The notes: a model not told the origin generated them from the letters alone. Positions 9,622-19,143 are shown, counted from the stretch's first letter. The stretch: 64,000 bases of DNA from Chryseobacterium aureum (GCF_003971235.1 NZ_CP034661.1:4960001-5024000); one strand, 5' to 3'. Numbers and translations are program-made.

Positions 9622-11091
9622 ATGGTAAATTTCAGAAAATATATTTCAAGTGCGGCGGTATTGGCTTCTGGTTTTTTCCTGGCTCAGTCTACCGTTTCTA
9701 CCGTTCTTTATTCTCAAAATTATGACAGTCAGAAAAGCAGCTTAAACCTGCCTTCACCCGTTAGTACAATGGTGGAGAAAACTGTGCTGTCTGCAAAAGA
9801 ACTCGTAGATATTAATGTAAACACAATGATGGCGGATCCTGTGCTGAAAAATGCAAGCTGGGGATTCGTAGTGTACGATCCGAAAACGAAGAAAGTAATC
9901 TCTTCGTACAATGAAAATACTCCTTTAGTACCTGCTTCTACCACAAAGCTCCTGACAACGGAAACAGCATTGAACCTTCTGGGTGAAAACTACCGTTGGA
10001 TGACCCAGCTAGAGTATTCAGGGACGATAGATGAGAACGGAGTTTTAAATGGAAATCTTTATGTGATAGGAAGCGGTGATCCTTCTTTGGGAACCAATAA
10101 AGCCGGAGCAGCATCTTACAGGGACATCATTTCAGATTTCGTAGGCGGAGTTTCAAGAGAGGGAATTAAAAAGGTAAATGGTGATATTATCATTCAGACA
10201 GCGCTTTTCAAAGGCAATATTTCAGTGCTTCCGGAAAATGTTGTATGGTTGGAAAACAATAATTACTATCTGCCTGCAGGAAGTACCCGGGATATTAACC
10301 CAGCCAACGAAAAACTGATTGTCAAAAAAGGAAGTTTCTCCACAGATAAAAAGTTTTTCTATGTTTCTCCCTACAACCATCAAATGGTTTATGCTGATAA
10401 ATATGAAGGGAATGGCGCTTTAACAACCAAGCTTCCTGATGCCCCTGCATATCTTGCGAACTCTTTCAGAACAACATTAGTGAAAAGCGGAATTCCTGTT
10501 ACCGGAAAAGTGACTCCCAAAATGACAGATTCAGCTCCGGAAGGAAGAAAAATGCTTTCAGCCTACAAATCCCCAACTTTAAGTGATATTATTTATTATA
10601 CCAATCAGCATAGTGATAATTCGTTAGCAGAAGCTTTATTAAGAACGGTTGGTTATCAGAAAATGGGAGATCAGACTTCAGAATCCGGAAGAATAGTGGT
10701 GACCAATCACTTAAGAGAGGCAGGCTTTGATATGAATGGTCTTAATTATATGGATGGAAGCGGTCTTTCAAGAAGCAATAATGTAACTCCTATTTCTCAA
10801 GCAAAATTTCTTACTTCTCTGATGGATCAGAAATATTACAGATCTTATCTGACTTCTCTTCCCGTTGGAGGACAATCCGGAACGTTGAAAAGAATGTTCA
10901 TCGGAGAGGGGAACGGACAGGTTTTTGCGAAAACAGGAACTTTAAATAAAGTAAAAACATTAGCAGGCTATCTGAAAACAAATTCCGGAAAAACACTGGT
11001 GTTCTCTTTAATGGTGAACAACTATTCCGGATCGGTAGATATGGTGAAAAAGAGAATGGAGAAAATTCTTGAACCTGCACTGGATCTTTAG
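9622..11091 (+). CDS. dacB: D-alanyl-D-alanine carboxypeptidase/endopeptidase, PBP4 type (peptidase S13)
   Basis: A periplasmic penicillin-binding protein that trims or opens peptidoglycan cross-links. The 489 residues start with a signal peptide (cleavage near residue 22, FFLAQ-S). The three active-site motifs are all present: SxxK as Ser106-Thr-Thr-Lys109, SDN at 331-333 and KTG at 437-439. The long insert between the first two motifs is characteristic of class C low-molecular-mass PBPs. A strong terminator follows, so it appears monocistronic. Confidence 0.93.
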   Translation: MVNFRKYISSAAVLASGFFLAQSTVSTVLYSQNYDSQKSSLNLPSPVSTMVEKTVLSAKELVDINVNTMMADPVLKNASWGFVVYDPKTKKVISSYNENTPLVPASTTKLLTTETALNLLGENYRWMTQLEYSGTIDENGVLNGNLYVIGSGDPSLGTNKAGAASYRDIISDFVGGVSREGIKKVNGDIIIQTALFKGNISVLPENVVWLENNNYYLPAGSTRDINPANEKLIVKKGSFSTDKKFFYVSPYNHQMVYADKYEGNGALTTKLPDAPAYLANSFRTTLVKSGIPVTGKVTPKMTDSAPEGRKMLSAYKSPTLSDIIYYTNQHSDNSLAEALLRTVGYQKMGDQTSESGRIVVTNHLREAGFDMNGLNYMDGSGLSRSNNVTPISQAKFLTSLMDQKYYRSYLTSLPVGGQSGTLKRMFIGEGNGQVFAKTGTLNKVKTLAGYLKTNSGKTLVFSLMVNNYSGSVDMVKKRMEKILEPALDL

Positions 11092-11119
11092 AAATATTTT
11101 ATTTTATATATTATAACAG

Positions 11120-11150
11120 CCTTTTAATCATTGATTAAAAGGTTTTTTTT
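11120..11150 (+). terminator. Rho-independent terminator after dacB
   Basis: A ten-bp stem (CCTTTTAATC with GATTAAAAGG), three-base loop, then eight T residues. Confidence 0.85.
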
Positions 11151-11174
11151 ATATTTGATTAAATTTTTCTAAAC

Positions 11175-13106
11175 ATGACAAAATTGTACCTGTTGGTGTT
11201 GGGTATTGTATTATTTCAGCCGTTTTATGGCCAGAAGTATGAGCAGAATACCGATATGAAAGGATTAATCGAAAAAGAAAAAAAATCCTTTACCCAGAAA
11301 ATGAATATTGGAAATACGAATCCCAATACATTAAATTATGACTTGCAGTACCAGAGAATGGATGTCAGCCTGGATCCTGCAGTGTATAATATCTCAGGAT
11401 CGGTAACTTCCCACTTTAAGCCTAATCAAAATATGGGAAGTATTTATTTTGATCTGTCCAATTCTTTAACGGTTTCTCAGGTGAAATATCACGGAACCAA
11501 CATTACAAGCTTTCAGCAGCTTCCTTCAAAAGAGCTGAAGATTGATTTTCCGGCTTCTATTCCTGCCAATACATTAGATTCTCTTACAATCTATTATGCA
11601 GGAGCACCCACTACCGAAAACGATGCTTTCAGGACATCCCTTCAAGGCGGAACTCCGGTTCTTTCTACCTTGAATGAACCTTACGGAGCCCAGGATTGGT
11701 TTCCGACAAAGCAAAGTTTAAATGATAAAATTGAAAGGTTTGATTTTAAAATTACCACGCCATCCAATTACAGCGTTGCAGCCAATGGAAAACTGATGTC
11801 CGAAACTTTTCCTACAGGATCTACCAAGCTTACTTTCTGGAGAACCATGTATCCTACACCGGCGTATTTGATAGCATTGTCCATTACTAATTTTGTAAAG
11901 CTTACGGATACTATCGGAAATCCGCCTTTTCCGTTCGTGAATTATATTTATCCTTCCACTAATTCAAATGCAACCAGTATCGCCAATATTAACTGGACAA
12001 AGCAGATAATGAATACTTTTGAGACGTATTTTGGTTTATACCCTTTCCGCAATGAAAAATATGGTCATATGGAATTTATGTATGGCGGAGGAATGGAGCA
12101 TCAGACGATGTCTTCGATGGGAGCATGGAGCAAACAGCTTATTGCCCATGAGCTTGCCCATCAATGGTTCGGAGACAAAGTAACCTGTGGCGCATGGAAC
12201 GATATCTGGCTGAATGAAGGGTTTGCCACCTTTGGAGAACATGTGGCCAATGAAAAACTGCTCATGAACAATACCGAATTCCTGAACTATTTACAAGGCC
12301 AGTCCGGCTTTATCACCGGAAGTGCGGGAGGTACCGTTTATGTACCTGATAGCGGGCTTTCCAGCATCGGCAGAATATTCGACAGCAGACTGACCTATGC
12401 TAAAGGAGGGTATATCCTGAGAATGCTGAAGTGGATTTTAGGGGATACTGCTTTTTACCAGGCACTTAAAGACTATCATGCAAGGCCTAATCTGGCATAC
12501 AGCTATGTACGTACCTCTGATTTTAACGCCTCATTGCTTCAGTCTACCGGAACAGATTTCACAGAATTTTTCAATGACTGGATCTATGGAGAAGGGTATC
12601 CTACTTACAATATAAAATGGATGCAAAGCGGTAATCAGGCTGTATTCAAGGTTTCTCAGACGCAGAGCAGTCCTACAGTAAGCTTTTTTGAAATGCCTTT
12701 ACCTGTAAAAGTAACCGGAACTGGTGGGCAGACCGCTTATCTGGTTCTTAACAATACTTCCAATAACCAATATTTTCTCCAATCGGTAACTTTCCCGATT
12801 GCAAGTGTTCAGTTTAATTATGAATTCCAGATTCTTGAGAAAAACTCTACAGTTGCTCAGGATAATACGTTAAGTGTTTCATCTGCTGAAAAAGAAAACT
12901 TTGGCTTATATCCTAATCCTGCCAAAAGTGAAATTAACCTGAAAGGTCTTAACAGAGCTGCAGATTTTACGATTCACGCTATAGATGGTAAACTGGTAGG
13001 AAAAGGCACTTATCAGCCAGGTAAGGCAATCGGGATCTCAGAATTGGTTCCGGGAACTTATATTATTACAATCCAGGAAAAGAATATTAAATTTATCAAG
13101 CATTAA
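11175..13106 (+). CDS. M1-family zinc aminopeptidase with T9SS C-terminal sorting domain
   Basis: A 643-residue secreted metallopeptidase. It has a signal peptide (~1-19, ending FYGQ), an M1 N-terminal beta domain, the exopeptidase motif GGMEH (305-309) and zinc motif HELAH (325-329) with the third ligand Glu348 in WLNEGF. The last ~75 residues carry FGLYPNPA and end in GTYIITIQEKNIKFIKH, the pattern of a type A T9SS sorting domain, so it should be sent across the outer membrane and either anchored or released. The gene starts 24 bases after the dacB terminator and so must have its own promoter. It converges on the cupin gene. Confidence 0.92.
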   Translation: MTKLYLLVLGIVLFQPFYGQKYEQNTDMKGLIEKEKKSFTQKMNIGNTNPNTLNYDLQYQRMDVSLDPAVYNISGSVTSHFKPNQNMGSIYFDLSNSLTVSQVKYHGTNITSFQQLPSKELKIDFPASIPANTLDSLTIYYAGAPTTENDAFRTSLQGGTPVLSTLNEPYGAQDWFPTKQSLNDKIERFDFKITTPSNYSVAANGKLMSETFPTGSTKLTFWRTMYPTPAYLIALSITNFVKLTDTIGNPPFPFVNYIYPSTNSNATSIANINWTKQIMNTFETYFGLYPFRNEKYGHMEFMYGGGMEHQTMSSMGAWSKQLIAHELAHQWFGDKVTCGAWNDIWLNEGFATFGEHVANEKLLMNNTEFLNYLQGQSGFITGSAGGTVYVPDSGLSSIGRIFDSRLTYAKGGYILRMLKWILGDTAFYQALKDYHARPNLAYSYVRTSDFNASLLQSTGTDFTEFFNDWIYGEGYPTYNIKWMQSGNQAVFKVSQTQSSPTVSFFEMPLPVKVTGTGGQTAYLVLNNTSNNQYFLQSVTFPIASVQFNYEFQILEKNSTVAQDNTLSVSSAEKENFGLYPNPAKSEINLKGLNRAADFTIHAIDGKLVGKGTYQPGKAIGISELVPGTYIITIQEKNIKFIKH

Positions 13107-13165
13107 AATGACGTAAAGTTAAAGTACACCATATGCTTTTACCAAAAATCAATTATACTAGCATA

Positions 13166-13197
13166 AAAAGAAGCTTTCAGATTTGAAAGCTTCTTTG
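13166..13197. terminator. Bidirectional terminator reaching into the end of the cupin gene
   Basis: AAAAGAAGCTTTCA and TGAAAGCTTCTTT pair around a GATT loop. Both strands have T runs after the stem. The right arm, the loop and the inner part of the left arm form the last codons and the TGA stop of the minus-strand gene, so the stem is partly coding. Confidence 0.8.
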
Positions 13198-14055
13198 TTT
13201 TCTGGCCGCTCTGGTACCTCTTTTTCTTGCTTTTCTTACTTTGTAATCAAACCATCTTTCTTTGAATATTCTGCGCATGAGCGTATCAAAATGTCTTGTG
13301 ATGACCAGATTTTTAAAACCACGCCACTTTTCAAGCGGGCTGGAAGGAAGAGCTCTCACAGATATTGAGTAGCCTTCCGTATCATATTGAATATAATGCC
13401 ACCATCCGGAAGGAATATAAAGCGTTTCACCGGGCTGAAGAATGGCTTCGTAACCATTTAAATAGAGTAGTGCAGGATATTGTCTGTAATCCGGAGTTTT
13501 TATCTGGGCAAGACTGTGGAAATTATAGGGAAGCTTGTACATAAAATCAGATTGTTCCCAAGGGAAGAGCCATACTCTTTTGATGCCCTGGAATTGAGTG
13601 ATGAAAACATGGGACATATCAATATCGATGTGATTTCTGGTTACAGAACCTTCGCCGCCGAAAAACATAAAGGGCAGCCATTTCAGTATTTTACCATTCG
13701 TAACATCGTTGTAGATGATGTCATTCTTAAGCTCAGGTTTTATTTTTAACAAATTAAATAAGAAAAGCCTGTATTCAGTAGGAGTGGATTGGATCAAATC
13801 AAGATATTCCGAAAAGGTGGATTGTGCCACAGGATCACTCGCTACTTTGTCCAGAGAATCAAGTTCACTTCCATATATATTGACTATATGGTTACCTGCG
13901 ATTTCTTTGAAATATTCATAATTCCATTTTTTAAAAGCTGGACTTTCCGGATGAATAAAGTCCTCAAGAATAATGGGAATTCTAGGCTTCATATGTTTAT
14001 TAATAAACGTTTCAGAACTGATTTTCTTTATTTTTTGTACCGGCGTTAGTCTCAT
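13177..14055 (-). CDS. JmjC/cupin-8 family protein, putative Fe(II)/2-oxoglutarate oxygenase
   Basis: A 292-residue cupin-like protein related to the FIH/JmjC hydroxylases. The iron-binding triad can be read as His142-x-Asp144 (NHIDIDMSH) and His220 (SGWWHYIQ), with the cupin strand GETLYIPSGWWH at 209-220. Family members hydroxylate proteins, tRNA-modifying substrates or small molecules; the substrate here is unknown. There is no signal peptide, so it is cytoplasmic, and the C-terminus is strongly basic (~268-288), suggesting contact with nucleic acid or ribosomes. Its promoter carries an Rrf2-type operator shared with the TauE locus (14085-14107), which links it to that regulon by inference. 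Confidence 0.8.
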   Translation of the reverse strand: MRLTPVQKIKKISSETFINKHMKPRIPIILEDFIHPESPAFKKWNYEYFKEIAGNHIVNIYGSELDSLDKVASDPVAQSTFSEYLDLIQSTPTEYRLFLFNLLKIKPELKNDIIYNDVTNGKILKWLPFMFFGGEGSVTRNHIDIDMSHVFITQFQGIKRVWLFPWEQSDFMYKLPYNFHSLAQIKTPDYRQYPALLYLNGYEAILQPGETLYIPSGWWHYIQYDTEGYSISVRALPSSPLEKWRGFKNLVITRHFDTLMRRIFKERWFDYKVRKARKRGTRAARKQRSFQI

Positions 14056-14071
14056 GCATTAAAATTTTAAA

Positions 14072-14079
14072 CAAATATA
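14072..14079 (-). promoter_or_regulatory. -7 box of the cupin gene
   Basis: Reads TATATTTG on the minus strand, a full match to TAnnTTTG. It lies 16 bases upstream of the start codon, implying a very short 5' leader. Confidence 0.6.
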
Positions 14080-14084
14080 AATAT

Positions 14085-14107
14085 TATCCTACTAAATTAG
14101 TAGACTA
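14085..14107. promoter_or_regulatory. Rrf2-type operator (copy 1) upstream of the cupin gene
   Basis: Contains the 15-base near-perfect dyad CTACTAAATTAGTAG flanked by TATC and ACTA. On the minus strand it reads TAGTCTACT-N6-GTAGGATA, the same halves and spacing as 22031-22053. It begins 5 bases upstream of the -7 box, so a bound repressor would cover the -33 region. Confidence 0.55.
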
Positions 14108-14213
14108 ATAATGTTAAAACTGAAATCTATCCTGTTTTTTTAGAATTAAGCTGATAAAAGGTTTTATTTTACTGCCTTTTTAGTAAATTAGCACATCTAA
14201 AAAATTACCAAAA

Positions 14214-15410
14214 ATGATCTCTGAAAAATATCTTCAACATTTACAGAACGAACTTCAGAATATTGAGAATGACGGCCTTTACAAAAGAGAAAGAATCATC
14301 ACCTCTCAGCAAAGTGCGGAAATAGAAGCGAACGGGAAAAAGCTTTTGAATTTCTGCGCAAACAATTATCTGGGATTATCAAACCATCCGGAAGTGATGA
14401 AAGCTTCTCAGGATATGATTCAGTCTCACGGTTACGGGATGTCTTCTGTACGTTTCATCTGTGGAACACAGGATATTCACAAAGATCTGGAGAAAAAAAT
14501 CGCTGATTTCTTAGGGCTTGAGGATACTATTCTTTATGCTGCAGCATTTGACGCGAATGGAGGGGTTTTTGAACCTTTGTTTACAGAAGAAGATGCTATT
14601 ATTTCAGACGAACTGAACCACGCATCAATCATTGACGGGGTTCGTTTGTGTAAAGCAGCGAGATACCGATACAAAAACAATAATATGGCGGATCTGGAAG
14701 CTCAGTTGATCGCAGCTTCTGAAAAGAATCACCGCTTCAAGATCATTGTTACAGACGGAGTATTCTCAATGGACGGTATTGTGGCAGACTTAAAAGGAGT
14801 TTGTGATCTTGCCGATAAATATGATGCTCTGGTGATGGTAGATGATTCTCATGCGACAGGATTTATCGGGAAAACAGGTCGTGGAACCCATGAAGCTAAT
14901 GAAGTAATGGGTAGGGTAGATATCATCACTTCTACCTTGGGGAAAGCCCTGGGAGGAGCTTTAGGAGGATTTACTTCCGGTAAGAAAGAGATCATTGATA
15001 TGCTGAGACAGCGTTCAAGACCTTATTTATTCTCAAACTCTCTGGCTCCAGGTATTGTAGGAGCTGCGTTAAAAGTATTGGATATGATTTCTGATGACAC
15101 ATCCCTTCGTGATAAAGTCATGGAAAATGCAGCCTATTTCAGAACAGAGATGAAGGCGAAAGGGTTTGATATTCCTGAAGGGGATGCAGCTATTGTTCCG
15201 GTAATGCTTTATGATGCGCCGCTTTCTCAGAAAATGGCTGAAAAACTTATGGATGAAGGCATTTATGTCATCGGATTCTTCTATCCGGTAGTACCGAAAG
15301 GAAAAGCGAGAATCAGAGTACAGCTATCTGCAGCTCACACAAGAGAACATCTGGATAAAGCCATTGCTGCTTTTGAAAAAGTTGGAAAAGAATTAGGGGT
15401 GATCTCTTAA
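14214..15410 (+). CDS. kbl: Glycine C-acetyltransferase (2-amino-3-ketobutyrate CoA ligase)
   Basis: PLP enzyme of threonine catabolism: it cleaves 2-amino-3-ketobutyrate with CoA to glycine and acetyl-CoA, after threonine dehydrogenase. The 398 residues match the usual Kbl length; the Schiff-base lysine is Lys244 in STLGKALGG, with the aspartate of the pyridine clamp in MVDDSHATG (208-216). The family also contains BioF, HemA and serine palmitoyltransferase, but the N-terminus and length favour Kbl. Threonine dehydrogenase is not adjacent. A GC-rich terminator follows. Confidence 0.92.
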   Translation: MISEKYLQHLQNELQNIENDGLYKRERIITSQQSAEIEANGKKLLNFCANNYLGLSNHPEVMKASQDMIQSHGYGMSSVRFICGTQDIHKDLEKKIADFLGLEDTILYAAAFDANGGVFEPLFTEEDAIISDELNHASIIDGVRLCKAARYRYKNNNMADLEAQLIAASEKNHRFKIIVTDGVFSMDGIVADLKGVCDLADKYDALVMVDDSHATGFIGKTGRGTHEANEVMGRVDIITSTLGKALGGALGGFTSGKKEIIDMLRQRSRPYLFSNSLAPGIVGAALKVLDMISDDTSLRDKVMENAAYFRTEMKAKGFDIPEGDAAIVPVMLYDAPLSQKMAEKLMDEGIYVIGFFYPVVPKGKARIRVQLSAAHTREHLDKAIAAFEKVGKELGVIS

Positions 15411-15443
15411 CCGTTGAATTGGTTACAATATTGAAAATATAAT

Positions 15444-15488
15444 GTTCGGCTCGGGCAGCTTCGCTGCCCCGAGCCGAACTATTTTTTA
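15444..15488 (+). terminator. GC-rich terminator after kbl
   Basis: A 16-bp stem (GTTCGGCTCGG-GCAGC with GCTGCCCCGAGCCGAAC, one bulged base) around a TTC loop, then ATTTTTTA. Its high GC content stands out in an AT-rich gap. Confidence 0.85.
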
Positions 15489-15556
15489 TAGAAATCTGTT
15501 TTTACTTATATTTTCCTGATCAAAAGAAAATTATTTTTAACAATTAGATAAAAACT

Positions 15557-15564
15557 TATCTTTG
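15557..15564 (+). promoter_or_regulatory. -7 box upstream of the unknown membrane protein and hemJ
   Basis: TATCTTTG is a full match to TAnnTTTG, 18 bases before the ATG at 15583. No clear TTG lies at the -33 position. Confidence 0.45.
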
Positions 15565-15582
15565 TGCCTGATTAAAAATGAT

Positions 15583-16053
15583 ATGTTTTTAAAGTCCAGA
15601 TATCAGATTGTATTTTCGAAGTCAAAGAAATCGGTGCTCTTTAAAATTGAGGAAAGTATATTTCACGGCTTTCCTGATTATCAGGGAAAAAAATTTAAAG
15701 GCGAGGTAACAGATAATGAATTTGAAGTAAAAGTGATGGGAAACAGCTATTTGTCTTTTATAGGAAAATTTGTTTCAGGAAGCAATAATGAAGAATATCT
15801 TGAATTGTGTGTGGGAATAAAATATTTTGATGTACTTATTCTTGTTCTTCTTTCGGGGGTTTTTATTCCTTTTTATACTGATGAACATTCAGGAACCCCA
15901 TATGGCATTATGCTTGTCTGTCTTGGACTGATTGTTTTTACGGGATATTTTTATGATAAGAATTCCAGGAATATGAAAAAGATTTTTTTTGACGTAGTAA
16001 AGAATTTTGACCGGGACTGTAAAATTATTTCTATCAATAAATTTAATTATTAA
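15583..16053 (+). CDS. Small membrane protein of unknown function, upstream of hemJ
   Basis: I do not recognise this 156-residue protein. The N-terminal half (1-85) is polar with basic stretches and beta-rich; two hydrophobic segments follow (about 85-103 and 111-127), and the C-terminus (130-156) is basic, suggesting a cytoplasmic domain followed by a membrane hairpin. ATG 15583 is preferred over the TTG 21 bases upstream because that TTG lies inside the -7 box. The stop codon is one base from the hemJ start, so the two are cotranscribed and probably translationally coupled. Confidence 0.6.
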   Translation: MFLKSRYQIVFSKSKKSVLFKIEESIFHGFPDYQGKKFKGEVTDNEFEVKVMGNSYLSFIGKFVSGSNNEEYLELCVGIKYFDVLILVLLSGVFIPFYTDEHSGTPYGIMLVCLGLIVFTGYFYDKNSRNMKKIFFDVVKNFDRDCKIISINKFNY

Positions 16054-16054
16054 A

Positions 16055-16606
16055 ATGCTTTATACAATCATCAAAGCGCTGCACATTATTTTTATGGTAA
16101 GCTACTTTGCGGGAGTTTTTTATCTTGTAAGGATTTTTGTTTACTATAAGGATACCGATGAATTTCCAGAAGATAAAAAGAAAATTCTGAGAGAGCAGTA
16201 CACTTTTATGGCCAGAAGGCTGTGGAATATTATCACCGTTCCTGCGGGGATAATCATGGCAGTATGCGGATTGGTCATGATCTTTCTAAATCCGGGGCTG
16301 ATGAAAATGGGGTGGTTTCATCTGAAGCTTACCTTTCTTGTCGGGCTTGCCGTTTATCATTACTGGTGCTGGAAAAAAGTCCTTCATTTAAAAGTACTGA
16401 ACGGAAATACACTTCGGATTGCCAACATCAAACTGAGACAGGCTAATGAAATAGCAACCTTCATTCTTTTTCTGGTGGTATTTACGGTCATTTTAAAATC
16501 TATGGTGATCGAATACTGGTGGCAATTAATTGCAGGATTTTTCGTTCTTGTATTTCTGATCATGATGACCGTAAAATTGGTTAATAAAAATAAAAAAAAT
16601 AAATAA
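16055..16606 (+). CDS. hemJ: Protoporphyrinogen IX oxidase HemJ
   Basis: Membrane-bound heme-b enzyme that oxidises protoporphyrinogen IX to protoporphyrin IX in heme biosynthesis. The 183 residues form four or five helices; the family motifs ALHIIFMVSYFAGVFYLVRI (His10 as likely heme ligand), GWFHLKLTFL and RQANEIATF are all visible. The ATG at 16055 is chosen over an upstream ATG that lies inside the preceding gene and adds 16 non-conserved residues. A run of Lys and Asn closes the protein. Confidence 0.85.
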   Translation: MLYTIIKALHIIFMVSYFAGVFYLVRIFVYYKDTDEFPEDKKKILREQYTFMARRLWNIITVPAGIIMAVCGLVMIFLNPGLMKMGWFHLKLTFLVGLAVYHYWCWKKVLHLKVLNGNTLRIANIKLRQANEIATFILFLVVFTVILKSMVIEYWWQLIAGFFVLVFLIMMTVKLVNKNKKNK

Positions 16607-16669
16607 ATAATTGTGGAGTAGGACACATGTCTTGAAACATTCATCCTTTTTACAACTTACAAAAAAACT

Positions 16670-17398
16670 ATGATTGCAATTTTAAAGAAAGAACTTTGGA
16701 GTTACTTTGGAAACTGGAGTGCATGGGTGATCATTGCCGCTTTCAGTCTGATCGCAACCCTTTTCCTGTTCTTTTTCGACAACGATTCTAATATTTTTGA
16801 GATCGGAATGGCCTCACTTCAAAGCTATTTTGTATTGGTCCCATGGCTGCTGATGTTTATCATTCCGGCACTTTCTATGAAAACTTTTGCCGAAGAACAG
16901 CAAACCGGAACCTTAAACTGGCTTTTCTCACAGCCGTTAAAGATTTCAGAACTGGTAACCGGAAAATTTCTTTCCGTATGGATTGTTGGAATCTTATGCC
17001 TTATTCCTTCGTTGATTTACCTTTATACAGTATATGTGCTGGGTGTTCCGGCAGGAAATATTGATCTTGGAATGACCTTTGGAAGTTACTTTGGACTGAT
17101 CGTGTTAATTGCAGCATTTTCAGCGGTGGGGATCTTAGCGTCTTCATTATCTCAGAATCAGATCATGGCTTATCTGCTGGGCGTTTTTATGTGTTTTATC
17201 ATGTATTTTGGAATCGAGCAGCTTGCAAGTTATAAACTATTGGGAGGAGCAGATTTTATTCTTCAGAATATTGGTTTTTATCAGCATTTCTTAGGCTTTA
17301 CAAGAGGGCTTATTGATTTTAAAGATGTAGCCTATTTCGTGCTTGTTATTGGCGCTTCATTAGTATTGTCTAATCATTTTATTAACAAAAAGAAGTAG
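16670..17398 (+). CDS. gldF: Gliding motility ABC transporter permease GldF
   Basis: A 242-residue ABC-2 type permease with six hydrophobic segments and the sequence FAEEQQTGTLNWLFSQPLK after the second helix, typical of GldF. In Flavobacterium johnsoniae GldF, GldG and the ATPase GldA form a transporter needed for gliding. gldG follows after a 4-base gap, so the pair is an operon; gldA is not in the window. In a Chryseobacterium-like organism gliding may be absent and the transporter may serve another envelope function. Confidence 0.88.
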   Translation: MIAILKKELWSYFGNWSAWVIIAAFSLIATLFLFFFDNDSNIFEIGMASLQSYFVLVPWLLMFIIPALSMKTFAEEQQTGTLNWLFSQPLKISELVTGKFLSVWIVGILCLIPSLIYLYTVYVLGVPAGNIDLGMTFGSYFGLIVLIAAFSAVGILASSLSQNQIMAYLLGVFMCFIMYFGIEQLASYKLLGGADFILQNIGFYQHFLGFTRGLIDFKDVAYFVLVIGASLVLSNHFINKKK

Positions 17399-17402
17399 AA
17401 TT

Positions 17403-19073
17403 ATGAAGAAGTTCAATGCTAAATCCCCACTGGGAATATTCTTAATTGTAATTGTTCCTTTAGTGATTATCCTGACGTATTCGGGAATCAGATTAGACTT
17501 AACAAAAGAAAAAAGATATACACTTTCCGATAACACCATCAAAGTACTCGAGTCTGTGAAAAAGCCTCTGACTGTTGAAGTGTATCTTGAAGGAGATTTT
17601 CCTGCAAGTTTCAAGCAGCTGCAAAGCGAAACGAAATTCATGCTGGAAGAGTTCAGAAAAATTAATCCGAAGATTGATTTTAAATTCATTGATCCGATTA
17701 AAACAAAAATGTCTCAGGATACCCTGATGGCAATGGGCATGCAGCCGTCTATCCTTCCGGATGTGAAAGACGGAAAAATCTCACAGATCACCCTTTTCCC
17801 GTATGCTGTGATCAAACACGGAAATAATGGTGTTTCTATACCACTGGTAGTGCAGCAGGCCGGAATTGATGCTGACCAGCAGTTGACAAGATCTATTGAA
17901 GGATTGGAGTATAATCTGGTTTCCAATATCAAAAATATAGCCGCCGCGAAAAGAAAGAAAATAGGAATTCTGGTGAATCACGATGAGCTGAATCCGGACG
18001 AATTCCAGGGATTTGTACAGCTGGCTATGGAAAATTATGATGCAGGCCCTATTATTCCTAAAAATCAGACCGAACTTTCCGTAGAAGATATTCCGCTCTT
18101 AAAGCAAATGAGCGCTTTAGTGATTGCAAAACCAAGAAAAGCATTTACAGATAACGAAAAAGTAATTCTTGACCAGTATATCATGAACGGTGGGAAAACC
18201 CTGTGGATGATTGATGCAGTAAACGCTGAAATGGATACCTTAACAAGGGCTAAAAAGGTAATGCCTTTTCCTGTAGATATTAATATGACAGATTTTTTCT
18301 TTAACTATGGGGTGAGAATTAATCCTGCTTTGGTAAAAGATGTTAAAAAGTTTGCCCTTTTAAGATTGGTTACAGGTGAAGTGGGAGGGAATCCCCAATA
18401 TACAAGTTTACCGTGGCCGTATTATCCGCTTGGAATTGCTGAAAATAATAATCCGATCACCAAAAATATCAATCCTGTAAAATTTGAATTCCCAACCTCC
18501 ATTGATACCCTGGGGGGAAGAAAGAATATCAAAACAAAAATTCTTTTCGAATCCAGCGAAAGAACATTACTGAAACAGGTTCCGAACTATGTGGATCTAA
18601 AAGAAATAGCCAGCGTAGACAGCCTTGGACAAATGGAAAAACCAAGCACTCCAAAAATTTTCGCTGTAGCATTGGAAGGAAAATTTAATTCTGCCTATGC
18701 ATCAAGAATTGAAAGAAAATCATACCCGGGATTCAAAGCATCAAGCCCGGAAAACAAAATGATCATTATTGCAGATGGAGATGTAGGAAGAAATAAAGTA
18801 ATCAAAGGAAAACCGCTTCCTTTAGGTGTAGATCTTTTGACAAACGAACAGTTTGGAAACGAGCAGTTCCTTAGAAATGCCCTGGATTATCTGCTGGATG
18901 ACAGCAACCTGATGGAATTGCGAAACAGAAACATCGAAGAAAGACTTCTGGACAGACAGAGAATTACTGAAGAGAAATCCACATGGCAGTGGCTGAATTT
19001 ACTGCTTCCACTGGTGATTATTGGTCTCATCGGAGGATTGTTCTTCTGGTTAAGAAAAAAGAAATTTGGATAA
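17403..19073 (+). CDS. gldG: Gliding motility-associated ABC transporter component GldG
   Basis: A 556-residue protein with one N-terminal anchor (~11-27), a long periplasmic domain (~30-525) and a C-terminal helix (about 532-551) ending in basic residues. The order and length match GldG, the substrate-binding-like partner of GldF. The fragment RLDLTKEKRYTLSDNT near residue 37 is the usual beginning of the extracytoplasmic domain. Encoded directly after gldF, with a strong terminator 7 bases past the stop. Confidence 0.88.
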   Translation: MKKFNAKSPLGIFLIVIVPLVIILTYSGIRLDLTKEKRYTLSDNTIKVLESVKKPLTVEVYLEGDFPASFKQLQSETKFMLEEFRKINPKIDFKFIDPIKTKMSQDTLMAMGMQPSILPDVKDGKISQITLFPYAVIKHGNNGVSIPLVVQQAGIDADQQLTRSIEGLEYNLVSNIKNIAAAKRKKIGILVNHDELNPDEFQGFVQLAMENYDAGPIIPKNQTELSVEDIPLLKQMSALVIAKPRKAFTDNEKVILDQYIMNGGKTLWMIDAVNAEMDTLTRAKKVMPFPVDINMTDFFFNYGVRINPALVKDVKKFALLRLVTGEVGGNPQYTSLPWPYYPLGIAENNNPITKNINPVKFEFPTSIDTLGGRKNIKTKILFESSERTLLKQVPNYVDLKEIASVDSLGQMEKPSTPKIFAVALEGKFNSAYASRIERKSYPGFKASSPENKMIIIADGDVGRNKVIKGKPLPLGVDLLTNEQFGNEQFLRNALDYLLDDSNLMELRNRNIEERLLDRQRITEEKSTWQWLNLLLPLVIIGLIGGLFFWLRKKKFG

Positions 19074-19080
19074 AATATCA

Positions 19081-19115
19081 AACTCCCGGAAGAGCAATCT
19101 TCCGGGAGTTTTTTT
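19081..19115 (+). terminator. Rho-independent terminator of gldFG
   Basis: A perfect 13-bp stem (AACTCCCGGAAGA with TCTTCCGGGAGTT), GCAA tetraloop, and a T run of at least seven. Confidence 0.93.
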
Positions 19116-19143
19116 AATAATATTGAACCTTGTCTTATGAGAA

